From positions 1 through 64,000 of the forward strand of contig JABZFP010000032.1 of the NCBI GenBank assembly GCA_014237395.1: a stretch of DNA of 64,000 nt. Reading direction: 5' to 3'. Below the pieces are notes generated by a model. That model was not told where the DNA came from. It was given only the letters and a program-made list of their open reading frames with translations, and did not search any database. The stretch comes from Desulfobacteraceae bacterium. Lineage in GTDB: Bacteria; Desulfobacterota; Desulfobacteria; Desulfobacterales; UBA5852. Shown here one piece after another: positions 1 to 7,044 of the stretch; position 1 is the stretch's first letter, and each line of letters starts with the position of its first letter. Both the position numbers and the translations under genes were made by a program.

Positions 1-86
1 CTAAGAAGTGGACGATGCCGATCCGGGACTGGAAAGCGGCGCTCAATCAGTTTGTCATCCTCTTTGGCGAACGGGTGACAGTATGA
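1..86 (+). CDS. IS256-type transposase, C-terminal tail (partial)
   Basis: An open frame enters from the left edge and stops at the TGA at 84-86. The 27 visible residues (KKWTMPIRDWKAALNQ...) have the look of the IS256-family mutator transposase C-terminus, a tryptophan-anchored helix followed by a Phe/Gly/Arg tail. The catalytic DDE residues lie outside the window, so intactness cannot be judged. This is the only trace of a mobile element here. Family call rests on the short tail only. Confidence 0.5.
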   Translation, partial: KKWTMPIRDWKAALNQFVILFGERVTV

Positions 87-90
87 AAAC

Positions 91-118
91 CAGTTACACA
101 GTTAATTTGACACCCTCC
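91..118 (+). mobile_element. Candidate terminal inverted repeat of the IS element
   Basis: Just after the transposase stop lies an AT-rich stretch with TTACACAG and TTTGACACCC, resembling the ends of IS256-family elements, where the terminal repeat follows the transposase closely. The partner repeat is outside the window, so the boundary and target duplication cannot be confirmed. Confidence 0.35.
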
Positions 119-143
119 AAAACCAAGACGTTCGGTATCGACA

Positions 144-719
144 ATGGAATATAACGAAGAAATATTTTGCACACAGTATCCTTTAGTATCGCAGTTTATG
201 CGACATGCCATATATCGTACTGAGTTGTATGACCAATATAATCGTCTTAAGATCAAAAGCGAATTTTGGGCCGCCACCATAGACGCTCACTATCTGCAGG
301 CTGTCATATACTGGTGTATGGTTTTTGGGGCTGATGGTTGCAATCCAACACACTGGAAAAAATTATCGAAAACAGCATCTGAGGAATTAAAGGGCAATTT
401 TCGTAACGGTCTTTATAAAAATACTTCCTTCGATGAGAAAAGCTTTCGGGAATTTTGGAAAGGCATCAATGATTTCAGAGGTGGTTATGTCGCGCATCGA
501 GAGATAGATTTCAAAGGTAAAACCCCAATAATACAGACTGCTCAAGAGGTTGCATTTTTCTATGATGATTGGATTCGCCAAGTAATTTATCCAGCATCGC
601 TTGGTACAAAACCCTTAAGAGAAAAAGCAGAATCATTAAAAATTCAAGCTCATAAAATAGCTGCTCACTATATGTCTGAATGGAAACAATTCAATTTAGA
701 AACCGAACCTCAGCTTTGA
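144..719 (+). CDS. HEPN (AbiU2-like) domain protein, putative
   Basis: A 191-residue all-helical protein that I do not recognise by close homologue. It carries an Arg-x5-His motif (RGGYVAHR, about residues 112-119), which fits the R-x4-6-H signature of HEPN ribonucleases, followed by a conserved-looking FFYDDWI helix; length and layout resemble AbiU2-type HEPN proteins. HEPN proteins of this kind are often toxins or abortive-infection RNases. The gene is clearly more AT-rich than its neighbours and sits directly beside an IS tail, which suggests acquisition by transfer. No obvious antitoxin partner is visible; one could lie left of the window. Function is inferred from the motif only. Confidence 0.45.
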   Translation: MEYNEEIFCTQYPLVSQFMRHAIYRTELYDQYNRLKIKSEFWAATIDAHYLQAVIYWCMVFGADGCNPTHWKKLSKTASEELKGNFRNGLYKNTSFDEKSFREFWKGINDFRGGYVAHREIDFKGKTPIIQTAQEVAFFYDDWIRQVIYPASLGTKPLREKAESLKIQAHKIAAHYMSEWKQFNLETEPQL

Positions 720-761
720 GAGGGTCGTTGTCTATTGTAATGGGTTGAAAGGAAAATCAGA

Positions 762-1412
762 ATGAGTGCTGAAGTATTGGGTATTTCCGGTAGTCCGATA
801 AAAAACAGCAACACGGACAGACTGGTTGAGGTTATATTGAATGCATCCAGCTTGAAGTCGGAGTTTGTGAAACTTAGCCGGATCAATGTCAGGCCCTGTT
901 TTGCCTGTAAGCAATGTGTCCCGGACAATATCTGCAAGGTCAAAGACGATTTTCAGGCGCTGGCCGAAAAAATCAAAACCGCCAGGGCATTGGTTATCGG
1001 CGGCTACTCGCCTTATGGTCAGATCGATGGCTTTACCAAGTCCCTGCTGGAAAGATTCTGGTCGTTCCGGCACAGGACCAACCTCTTAAAAGGTAAGTTG
1101 TGCGCAACGGTTTTAACCGGTGTTGATCCCCGGGCGATGGATGCCATCAATCGGTCTCTGGCAGCCGAGATCAGGGATTACGAAAATATGGAACTGGTGG
1201 GACAATTGTCGGTTCAAGGAAACGTACCCTGTCTCTATTGCGGCGAAGGCGACACCTGTGAGATGAGCGGCGTTAAAATGATGCTGGGTCCGGATGCCAA
1301 GACTGCCGATTTCGGCTACACACGGGTTGAGGACCAGGAAGATGTATGGAAAGAAGCCATGCGTATCGGTGGGCTGATCGGTGAACGGATAAAAGCAGAT
1401 CATCATGGCTAA
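762..1412 (+). CDS. NADPH-dependent FMN reductase / iron-sulfur flavoprotein
   Basis: A 216-residue flavodoxin-fold protein. The N-terminus has the FMN phosphate loop GISGSPIKNSNTD (residues 7-19). Residues 48-60 hold a compact Cys cluster CFACKQCVPDNIC, close to the C-x2-C-x2-C-x4-7-C motif of archaeal-type iron-sulfur flavoproteins that bind a [4Fe-4S] cluster and shuttle electrons between ferredoxin and FMN. A second pair, CLYCGEGDTC (around residues 164-173), could be structural. The start has an AAAGGA ribosome site about seven bases upstream. It is likely a cytosolic redox protein in an anaerobe; its partner is not evident from the neighbours. Confidence 0.75.
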   Translation: MSAEVLGISGSPIKNSNTDRLVEVILNASSLKSEFVKLSRINVRPCFACKQCVPDNICKVKDDFQALAEKIKTARALVIGGYSPYGQIDGFTKSLLERFWSFRHRTNLLKGKLCATVLTGVDPRAMDAINRSLAAEIRDYENMELVGQLSVQGNVPCLYCGEGDTCEMSGVKMMLGPDAKTADFGYTRVEDQEDVWKEAMRIGGLIGERIKADHHG

Positions 1413-1773
1413 AACGCCATATAGCAGTGTTTTTTGCTGGTGCACAGCAGGTTGTTTCCTTTAGAGGAGGAAGTGAGGCAACGCCGATCCGGACGAAGTT
1501 TTTGTGATTGTTTCTTCATTTTCTTTCACGTGAAAAGAAAACGAAGCAAAAGAAAACGCCCGTGTCCCGCTTAATCCTGCGCGTCGACGATGCGGTCGGA
1601 GCGCTCGGAAACTCACCCGCCTTGCGGCGGGCTCAGACAGTCCGAGCGCTTTTTCCGCCCGCCCCGTCGATGCTCAGCGCGGAACAAAGGGGAATAAAAA
1701 ACAAAACGTTCACAATATGGATTGGCATCGCCGCTGGGCGGCTTTACCATCGAAAGATAGATGAAAATACACG
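1413..1773. repeat. Intergenic region with a structured, possibly dispersed element
   Basis: No convincing gene. The stretch from about 1505 to 1700 begins with an A-rich, Lys-coding run (AAAAGAAAACGAAGC), continues into GC-rich sequence and contains nested inverted repeats. An ORF through it is rich in KKTKQKKTPVSR-like residues, a pattern that recurs as spurious ORFs in intergenic regions of many proteobacteria, so I read it as a dispersed non-coding element and not as a gene. Multi-copy status cannot be tested from one window. Confidence 0.4.
1600..1654 (+). terminator. Nested hairpin with short T run
   Basis: Outer arms AGCGCTCGGA (1600-1609) and TCCGAGCGCT (1641-1650) are perfectly complementary over 10 bp, enclosing a second perfect hairpin CCCGCC-TTGC-GGCGGG (1616-1631). 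The outer stem runs into TTTT at 1651-1654. It could end transcription from the flavoprotein gene or be the core of the dispersed element. Confidence 0.45.
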
Positions 1774-2568
1774 ATGACGCTCCAATCCTTTGCATTGCCC
1801 TTTGAAAATCATAGTCTTCGCGGGGACGCCTATGGCGAGCGCTGTAATACGATCATATTGCATGGTGCAGGCAAATCATCCCGTACCCGCTTTTCCCGAT
1901 TGCGGGAGGGCTTGAATGCCAACGGTATTCCAACTGTCAGTTTTGATTTTATAGGACACGGGGAGACCGGCGGGGCGCTTGTCGGCTCCAGCCTGCAGGA
2001 GAGGACCGCACAAGCCGCGGCGGTGATACGCCATACGTGCTGCGAACCGCTGACTCTCATCGGGGCCAGCATGGGGGCCTATACCGCTATCAAGCTTGCG
2101 GAAACATTTTCGGTGGCCAATCTGATCTTGCTGGTTCCGGCGATCTATACGCCCCAGGCCTATGAAACCCCTTTTGGGCCTCCGTTTTCGGCCGTCATCC
2201 GCGTCCCCGACAGCTGGCAAGATTCGGACGCGTTTCGCATCCTGGAAGGATTCAAGGGGAACCTGTTGGTCATCGCGGCGGAAGTCGATGCCGTCATTCC
2301 GATGGCTGTGATTCAAAAGATACATGCCGCGGCCCGGCAGGCGGAAACCAATCGTCTGCACATCGTACCCGAATCAAGGCACCTGTCGCTTTTCCCGACA
2401 CAGAAAGACTTTCAATTGGCGCTGGACATGATGGTGGGCGTGTGTCGTAGCGGGCAGGAGGGTAGAGGGCCAATCAGCCGTTCCCGCAAAAGCGGCACGG
2501 CTGATTCGCAAACAGTGTGCTCCTCAAAAAAAGACAGTCAGGCGTTGAATCAGGGTTTGAAGCGCTGA
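1774..2568 (+). CDS. Alpha/beta hydrolase
   Basis: A 264-residue protein with the alpha/beta hydrolase layout: an early oxyanion segment IILHGAGKSS (about residues 27-36), nucleophile elbow GASMG (Ser around residue 99), acid in AAEVDAVIP and a catalytic His in ESRHLSLF near residue 208. The size matches small serine hydrolases (esterase or lysophospholipase-like). The last 45 residues are low-complexity, rich in Ser, Arg and Gln, and probably disordered. The gene converges on the minus-strand operon ending at 2575, with only six bases between stops. Substrate unknown. Confidence 0.75.
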   Translation: MTLQSFALPFENHSLRGDAYGERCNTIILHGAGKSSRTRFSRLREGLNANGIPTVSFDFIGHGETGGALVGSSLQERTAQAAAVIRHTCCEPLTLIGASMGAYTAIKLAETFSVANLILLVPAIYTPQAYETPFGPPFSAVIRVPDSWQDSDAFRILEGFKGNLLVIAAEVDAVIPMAVIQKIHAAARQAETNRLHIVPESRHLSLFPTQKDFQLALDMMVGVCRSGQEGRGPISRSRKSGTADSQTVCSSKKDSQALNQGLKR

Positions 2569-2574
2569 CGCCAA

Positions 2575-2940
2575 TCAACCGAACTGGCGGAGGGTGTTCA
2601 CTATCCGTTGCGCATCGGTTTTCCCAGGGCGGGGCGGCAACTGGTCCATGATGCCAAGGCCTTCCGAGGTTTCGTGAAATTCCTCATGGCTCAGGCCGCT
2701 TACGGCGGCGGTATGGATGAAAGCATTCACTTCCATCAGGCGGCGAATCCAATCAAGACCGCTGGTTTCACCGATCGTTTCGTCGACGATAACGAGATCC
2801 GGTGGGTCGTCCGCCACTTTGCTGAAGGCGGTTTCACTATCATGGGCCCACAGGATTTCGACACCGCCTTCCTGGTGCAGGGCATCGGCCAGTTCCTCAA
2901 ATGTGTCCATCTGGTCGACCACCAGCAGTATTCGCGACAT
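2575..2940 (-). CDS. Degenerate response-regulator receiver protein
   Basis: A 121-residue stand-alone receiver-like fold beginning MSRILLVVDQMDTFEE. The presumed phosphoacceptor Asp is in LVIVDETIG (about residue 52), and a Ser replaces the usual Thr in AAVSG. The first acidic pair is reduced to VDQ and the conserved Lys-Pro near the end reads PPRP, so phosphorylation chemistry may be impaired. It is the last gene of the ORP-like operon, about 100 bp behind the zinc-ribbon gene, and may act as a protein-interaction module for the MinD-type ATPases. That role is inference. Confidence 0.6.
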   Translation of the reverse strand: MSRILLVVDQMDTFEELADALHQEGGVEILWAHDSETAFSKVADDPPDLVIVDETIGETSGLDWIRRLMEVNAFIHTAAVSGLSHEEFHETSEGLGIMDQLPPRPGKTDAQRIVNTLRQFG

Positions 2941-3036
2941 TCTTCCTCCTATATGGCAGCGCCACCGTCGCAGCGCTGATCATTCCCATGCGGTCGGCAA
3001 TTCGGCCGATAACGATCCTGAGCGGGTGCCTGTGGT

Positions 3037-3291
3037 CTATCCGAAGGATTTGCCGCAGCAGGAGCCGGGGCCGGCGCAGCCGGCGTGGCCGGGATGGCTG
3101 CCGCAGCAGCCCGTGTCGTTTGGACCCGGCAAGTCCGCACCGGTGCGTCCGGTGAGCGAACTTGTCGCGGACATGATTTTGGCCGTATCGGTCGAGCCGC
3201 AACTGGGGCAGGCCAACGGGGCATCGCTTGCCGTCACGATAACCTCGCCGGTGTTGCCGCAGGCCTGGCATTGGATGTCATAAATCGGCAT
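3037..3291 (-). CDS. FmdB-like zinc ribbon protein
   Basis: An 84-residue protein starting MPIYDIQCQACG, the typical opening of FmdB/CxxC-CxxC-SSSS regulatory proteins. Two CxxC pairs (CQAC at residues 8-11 and CPSC near 31-34) would bind zinc. The Gly- and Cys-rich tail (CCGSHPGHAGCAGPGSCC) is unusual and could bind additional metal. The start was chosen at 3291 because an AAAGGA site precedes it; a longer frame upstream lacks support. It lies inside the ORP-like operon between a NifX-like and a receiver gene, in keeping with metal or cluster handling. Confidence 0.7.
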   Translation of the reverse strand: MPIYDIQCQACGNTGEVIVTASDAPLACPSCGSTDTAKIMSATSSLTGRTGADLPGPNDTGCCGSHPGHAGCAGPGSCCGKSFG

Positions 3292-3387
3292 GTTGTGTTT
3301 CCTTTGTTCGTGGGGATTTTGGAAAACAGCCGCCGCGCCGTGCATGCAAGTCCCGGCGCGGCAGGTCCGTTGTCCCCAGGGTGCCGG

Positions 3388-3768
3388 TTATGCGCCGCCA
3401 CCGCCACCGCAGGTATGCTCCTGGCTGAATTGCGGCAGTTTGTCTTCGATAAAAGCATTCACCGCTTCACCCACGTTTTGGGCATCGCCGCCGAAATAGA
3501 CGGAAATGCCGACCTGGTTGAAGCCCATCAGCGGGCGAAAGCCCATACCGCCGGCGATGAGCGCCTGGGTGCCGTTATCGGCAAGGTATTGCACCGGCGC
3601 CATACATCCCCCCTGCTGGTGCGGGACGTTGGGGATGACGTTGACGGATTGGATGGTTTTGTCTTCTATGGTGACCAGCGTGTAAAGGTCACAATGCCCG
3701 AAATGGGCGCCCAGCATGGCGTCCAGTCCGCCAGGATTGGAAGATGGGATGGCTACGATGGTACTCAT
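3388..3768 (-). CDS. NifX/NifB-like dinitrogenase Fe-Mo cofactor-type protein (ORP-like)
   Basis: A 126-residue single-domain protein of the dinitrogenase iron-molybdenum cofactor family (RNase H-like fold). Visible family features are the opening STIVAIPSSNPGGLDAMLGAHFGHC, the GGCMAPVQYLAD segment and the ALIAGGMGFRPLMGF loop. The C-terminus ends in CGGGGGA. In Desulfovibrio the 'orange protein' that binds a Mo-Cu-S cluster belongs to this family and is encoded with MinD-type ATPases, as here. A strong AAAGGAG site precedes the start. No nif genes are in the window, so nitrogen fixation is not implied. Confidence 0.8.
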   Translation of the reverse strand: MSTIVAIPSSNPGGLDAMLGAHFGHCDLYTLVTIEDKTIQSVNVIPNVPHQQGGCMAPVQYLADNGTQALIAGGMGFRPLMGFNQVGISVYFGGDAQNVGEAVNAFIEDKLPQFSQEHTCGGGGGA

Positions 3769-3812
3769 TGAATCTAACTCCTTTCAAAATAGGTCCTGTT
3801 TGAATAAAGGGA

Positions 3813-4712
3813 TCAATCGTCGGCCGCCCGGTCGAGGACCGGTTTGGGTGCGGCCAGCTTGAGAATGTTGTCCCAAATGGTTTTTATGGATTCGCGGACA
3901 CCGTTAGACGAAAATTCGGTGATGGTCAACCCCCGAATCATGGCTTCGGTGAATGCCGTGAGGTGGGGCAGTTTCCCGATGAAACTCAGTTGGTGTTTTT
4001 CGCAATAGGCTTCGATACCCTCCGCCTGCTCCTGGTTGAGGTCGCATTTGTTGATGATGACCCCGGCCGGGATTTTAAAATGTTTGCAAAGTTCCAATAC
4101 CCGTTCCAGGTCGTGTCGGCCGGATACGGTCGGTTCGGTGACGATGATCGCCAGATCGGTTCCCGACAGCGCGCTGATGACAGGGCAGCCTATGCCCGGC
4201 GGTCCGTCGGACAGAATCAGATCCAGCCCCTTGGCTTCGGCCATGGCCCGGGCCTGCTGGCGGAGCAGGGCCACCAGGCGGCCCGAATTTTCCTCCGCCG
4301 GAAACAGCTGGGCGTGCACCATGGGGCCGAACCGGCTCGTGGAGCGGTACCAGTCGCCGCAATGGTTCAGTTCAAAATCGATGGCTTTGGCCGGGCATAT
4401 TTCGACACAGAGCTTGCAGCCCTCGCATTTCAAGGGATTGATGACCGGCGGGTCCTCACCCTGGATCGCGTCGTAGCGACAGGCGTCGGCGCACTGGCCG
4501 CAGCGTTCACAGTCGTCCGGCCGGATAATCGCCTCATGCCCGGACAGGAAATGCTCTGTTTCCAGTTTCTCCGGCTGCAGGATCAGGTGCAGATCCGGGG
4601 CGTCCACATCCAGATCACAGATGATGAGGCCGCTTGCCAGATGGGCGAAGGCGGCTGTCAATGATGTTTTGCCCGTTCCGCCTTTTCCGCTGAGGATCAG
4701 GATTTCACGCAT
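3813..4712 (-). CDS. MinD-superfamily ATPase with inserted ferredoxin domain (1)
   Basis: A 299-residue P-loop protein with the deviant Walker A motif GKGGTGKTS (residues 9-17) and an inserted bacterial ferredoxin domain: C-x2-C-x2-C-x3-C at CERCGQCADAC (about residue 68) and at CEGCKLCVEIC (about 93). The switch segment SDGPPGIGCP follows near residue 168. Family members are ATP-dependent, cluster-carrying partners of NifX/ORP-like proteins. The start overlaps the end of its upstream paralogue by eight bases, which points to translational coupling. The two proteins probably form a heterodimer; this is inference. Confidence 0.85.
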   Translation of the reverse strand: MREILILSGKGGTGKTSLTAAFAHLASGLIICDLDVDAPDLHLILQPEKLETEHFLSGHEAIIRPDDCERCGQCADACRYDAIQGEDPPVINPLKCEGCKLCVEICPAKAIDFELNHCGDWYRSTSRFGPMVHAQLFPAEENSGRLVALLRQQARAMAEAKGLDLILSDGPPGIGCPVISALSGTDLAIIVTEPTVSGRHDLERVLELCKHFKIPAGVIINKCDLNQEQAEGIEAYCEKHQLSFIGKLPHLTAFTEAMIRGLTITEFSSNGVRESIKTIWDNILKLAAPKPVLDRAADD

Positions 4713-5589
4713 GCTTGACCTCCCTGGCCATGCTCGGCTGCCCGTGCAGGGTTTTGATTTGACCCACCAGTGTTTCGAAAAGGGCCCGCATGGACGGAAC
4801 CGCAGCCGCGATGATCTGGCCTTTGGCGTAGGCTTCGGCGATGTCGCGTTGGTAAGGAATTTCGGCCAGTATGGTCAGACCGGTTTTTTGGCAGTGGTCG
4901 TAAACGTCCCGTGTGCCGATATCGGCCCGGTTGATGACGACCCCCATGGGTTTTCCAAGAGGCGCAAACGCTTGTTGGGCCAGCGCCAGATCATAGAGGC
5001 CAAAGGGGGTCGGCTCGGTAACCAGGACGATGACATCGGCATCCATGACGGCATTGATGGCCGGGCAGGAAACACCCGGGGGGGCGTCGATGATGATATC
5101 CCGGTCCGCATAGCCGTTGCCGCTGTTCAGGTGGCGCTTCACGTCCCGCATGAGCGGCGGGCTCATGGCTTCGCCGACCCGCAGGCGCCCCATGACAAAT
5201 GCCGATGGACCGGAGCGCCCGCTCAGAATTTGCCCCAACTCCCGTTTGCCGGGAGTAATGGCCTTTTCCGGGCATATTGTCCAGCAGGCACCGCAGCCAT
5301 GGCACATTTCCGGAAAGGTCATCACCACTTCGCCAAAGATTCCGATGGCTTTGAACTGGCAAATATCGGTGCACGCCCGACAGCGCGTGCATTTCTCGTC
5401 ATCGATTTCCGGGATTTCGATGTAGGAAGGGTCCTGCGCGCTGATATCGGGATTCATAAAGAGATGCAGGTTGGGCTCTTCGACATCCAGATCGACAGCC
5501 ACCACGGGGGAGGGCCAGACCGATGCCAGCGATGCGGAAACCGTGGTCTTGCCGGTGCCGCCCTTGCCACTTGCTACGGCCACGATCAT
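4705..5589 (-). CDS. MinD-superfamily ATPase with inserted ferredoxin domain (2)
   Basis: A 294-residue paralogue of the next gene, with Walker A GKGGTGKTT (residues 8-16), DLDVEEPNLHLF after it, two [4Fe-4S] motifs CTRCRACTDIC and CHGCGACWTIC, and the IDAPPGVSCP switch region. Its start codon overlaps the stop of the upstream NifX-like gene (ATGA, 5586-5589). Such paired ATPases are the hallmark of ORP-type clusters in Desulfovibrio, where they have been linked to cell division and redox functions. Cytosolic; specific client unknown. Confidence 0.85.
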   Translation of the reverse strand: MIVAVASGKGGTGKTTVSASLASVWPSPVVAVDLDVEEPNLHLFMNPDISAQDPSYIEIPEIDDEKCTRCRACTDICQFKAIGIFGEVVMTFPEMCHGCGACWTICPEKAITPGKRELGQILSGRSGPSAFVMGRLRVGEAMSPPLMRDVKRHLNSGNGYADRDIIIDAPPGVSCPAINAVMDADVIVLVTEPTPFGLYDLALAQQAFAPLGKPMGVVINRADIGTRDVYDHCQKTGLTILAEIPYQRDIAEAYAKGQIIAAAVPSMRALFETLVGQIKTLHGQPSMAREVKHA

Positions 5590-5954
5590 GATCGGTGGCC
5601 TCGGCTGTTGGGGGCATCGGCCACCGGGACGTCACCGGCCTGAAAGCGCTGGACCGCCTCGCGAACGGTCAGGTTGTCGACATTCTGGCCAATCGTAATG
5701 CCGGCGGCGTTCAGAGCCTGAAATGCCTTGGGTCCCACAAAGCCGGTCAGCAGAACGCGGGCGCCGGTGGCGGCAACGATTTCGGCGGCCTGGATGCCGG
5801 CCCCCTGCGCCATGACCTGGGAGGAACCGTTATCGACGTACTCGAATGCCATGGTATCCGGATCGATGATGATAAAGCCGGCGGCCCGCCCGAAGCGCGG
5901 ATCGACGCGGGCATCCATATCCGGGCCTTCACTTGAAACAGCGATTTTTTCCAT
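5586..5954 (-). CDS. NifX/NifB-like protein, first gene of ORP-like operon
   Basis: A 122-residue member of the dinitrogenase Fe-Mo cofactor biosynthesis family: MEKIAVSSEGPDMDARVDPRFGRAAGF is the usual family opening, followed by GAGIQAAEIVAATGARVLLTGFVGPKAF. It differs from the second NifX-like gene of the operon (3388-3768) in lacking the Gly-rich Cys tail. It is the promoter-proximal gene and is translated from an AGGAG site. The family binds metal-sulfur clusters; a role as cluster carrier for the two ATPases is likely but inferred. Confidence 0.8.
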   Translation of the reverse strand: MEKIAVSSEGPDMDARVDPRFGRAAGFIIIDPDTMAFEYVDNGSSQVMAQGAGIQAAEIVAATGARVLLTGFVGPKAFQALNAAGITIGQNVDNLTVREAVQRFQAGDVPVADAPNSRGHRS

Positions 5955-5976
5955 TTGTCACTCCTGTAAACCAATT

Positions 5977-6029
5977 ATTAATGAGAATATACTCATAAAT
6001 AAAATAGGCGTGACGGGTGAGATTGTCAA
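5977..6029 (-). promoter_or_regulatory. Promoter with +1 dyad operator for the ORP-like operon
   Basis: On the minus strand TTGACA (6029-6024) is followed after exactly 17 bases by TATTTT (6006-6001). Immediately downstream is a 24-bp dyad (5977-6000) with arms ATGAG (5981-5985) and CTCAT (5992-5996) around A-ATAT-A, extended by ATT and AAT at the ends; only two of its twelve base pairs fail to match. Placed at the expected start of transcription it would suit a repressor. The regulator is not obvious in the window. Confidence 0.65.
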
Positions 6030-6092
6030 GTAAATTATGAGATCGGTTTCTAAAAAAAATGCTGGCGGCTTCAGGAGGGAAGAGGGGGCATT

Positions 6093-6125
6093 GCCATACG
6101 GTCAGGGCTTTATTTGCCGTATGGC
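6093..6125. repeat. Inverted repeat downstream of the DinB-like gene
   Basis: GCCATACGG (6093-6101) and CCGTATGGC (6117-6125) are perfect 9-bp arms separated by 15 bases. The repeat lies between the ends of two minus-strand transcription units. No T run follows closely on the minus strand, so it is a weak terminator at best and could be an operator. Confidence 0.35.
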
Positions 6126-6225
6126 GTCGACGGCGTCAAGACCGCCTCGGTCGAACCGGCCGGACGTTGTTTCGAATGCGGCCGAAGCGACCGACATGCG
6201 GTTTCAAGGCCGGTTCGGCAAAGGG

Positions 6226-6702
6226 TCATGCGATCGTGGTCTGCATACTCGTCAGGTGTTCTCCGCCGGATTGAATAATGACAAAAGTGAGAAGCTGCTC
6301 GACGCTGACCTCGCCGCCGACCAGGGCCAGGTGCCCTTTGCGATCCAGGTCATCATCGCTCAGGCCGGCGGCAAAGGCCACCGCGGCAGCGCCATTTTCA
6401 GCCAGGAGCTTTTTGACCTCTTCCGGGGTGCAATCGGCATGCTCGCGCGCATGGGTATTTCCCTGTTCGATCACCTGTTCCATGGTCAGTTCGGGCAACG
6501 GCTCGCCCTGAAGCATGGTTTTTGCCAGACGGGTCACCTGAAAATGGCCGTCGGCCACGTGACGGGCAACCACGCCGACTTGCCAGTCTTCGTTTGGGCA
6601 TATTTGCCGCCAGGCCTCTTCCGGACAGCGGTCCACAAATGCCATCGCGGCATCATTAAACGCTTGAATCGTATCGGCCAACAATTGGGCGCGTTCACTC
6701 AT
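6226..6702 (-). CDS. DinB-like / mycothiol-dependent maleylpyruvate isomerase-type protein
   Basis: A 158-residue four-helix-bundle protein of the DinB superfamily. Candidate metal ligands are His in VARHVADGHF (about residues 47-53) and in SGGEHLTSMQ near the C-terminus, in the arrangement of the DinB His triad. Most such proteins are metal-dependent thiol transferases or hydrolases of unknown substrate. The gene starts 30 bp after the stop of the CC/Se selenoprotein and has an AGGAGG ribosome site, so the two are probably co-transcribed. Confidence 0.65.
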   Translation of the reverse strand: MSERAQLLADTIQAFNDAAMAFVDRCPEEAWRQICPNEDWQVGVVARHVADGHFQVTRLAKTMLQGEPLPELTMEQVIEQGNTHAREHADCTPEEVKKLLAENGAAAVAFAAGLSDDDLDRKGHLALVGGEVSVEQLLTFVIIQSGGEHLTSMQTTIA

Positions 6703-6732
6703 GATAACCTCCTATCACCCGGGATATGCGCG

Positions 6733-7044
6733 TTATCGTCCCTGTAAGGCTGCCACGGCAGCACCGGTGACAACCAGCTGCTTGAGCCACAGAAAGCGGC
6801 GCAGTCCGATGGTTACGGTTCCACCGGTGGTTTCGGGTTGGATTTGGGATGAGTTCCAGATGGTCACACCGTTGTCGTGCGTGGACTGATAGGTCGTGCC
6901 AAGACCAGCGGGCGGGCGGCCCCTGCGAACTGCAGGGATGCGGGTTTCGCCGCATCATCCCCCCACCGTCACGACATGGAGCGAGATCTCGCCCCCCTTT
7001 TTGTGAATGTAGTCCCTTGCCGCGGGGGTCAATGCAATCTTCAT
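6733..7044 (-). CDS. CC/Se-motif family selenoprotein (HesB/IscA-like), with in-frame UGA
   Basis: Reading the minus strand from ATG 7044 through an in-frame TGA at 6957-6955 gives one continuous 103-residue protein ending at TAA 6735-6733. The UGA falls at residue 30 in VGG-U-CGETR, where the CC/Se (HesB-like) family has Cys-Cys or Sec-Cys. The opening MKIALTPAARDYIHKKGG and the ending RRFLWLKQLVVTG are typical of the family, so reading stays family-like on both sides. A perfect hairpin 18 bases after the UGA can serve as SECIS. The AGGAG site fits ATG 7044 better than ATG 7050. A standard caller would end it at residue 29 or call a short wrong-frame ORF. Function in the family is unknown; thiol/selenol redox or cluster binding is suggested. 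Confidence 0.85.
6921..6937 (-). promoter_or_regulatory. Candidate bacterial SECIS hairpin
   Basis: On the minus strand CCCTGC (6937-6932) pairs perfectly with GCAGGG (6926-6921) around the loop AGTTC. The stem begins 18 bases after the UGA, and the loop carries a G near its 5' side, as bacterial SelB-dependent SECIS elements do. It lies within the coding sequence, as expected in bacteria. Confidence 0.75.

Noticed and set aside
1508..1777. 89-residue plus-strand ORF rich in Lys and Ala
   Set aside because: It crosses nested hairpins and looks like a pseudo-ORF of a non-coding element; no ribosome site.
3388..5954. Nitrogen-fixation cluster suggested by NifX/NifB-like genes
   Set aside because: No nifHDK or true NifB radical-SAM gene; the MinD-Fe/S partners point to an ORP-type cluster.
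6695..6958. 87-residue minus-strand ORF starting MMRRNPHPCSS
   Set aside because: It overlaps the selenoprotein in another frame, begins at the UGA region and has no family pattern; the true frame reads through the UGA.
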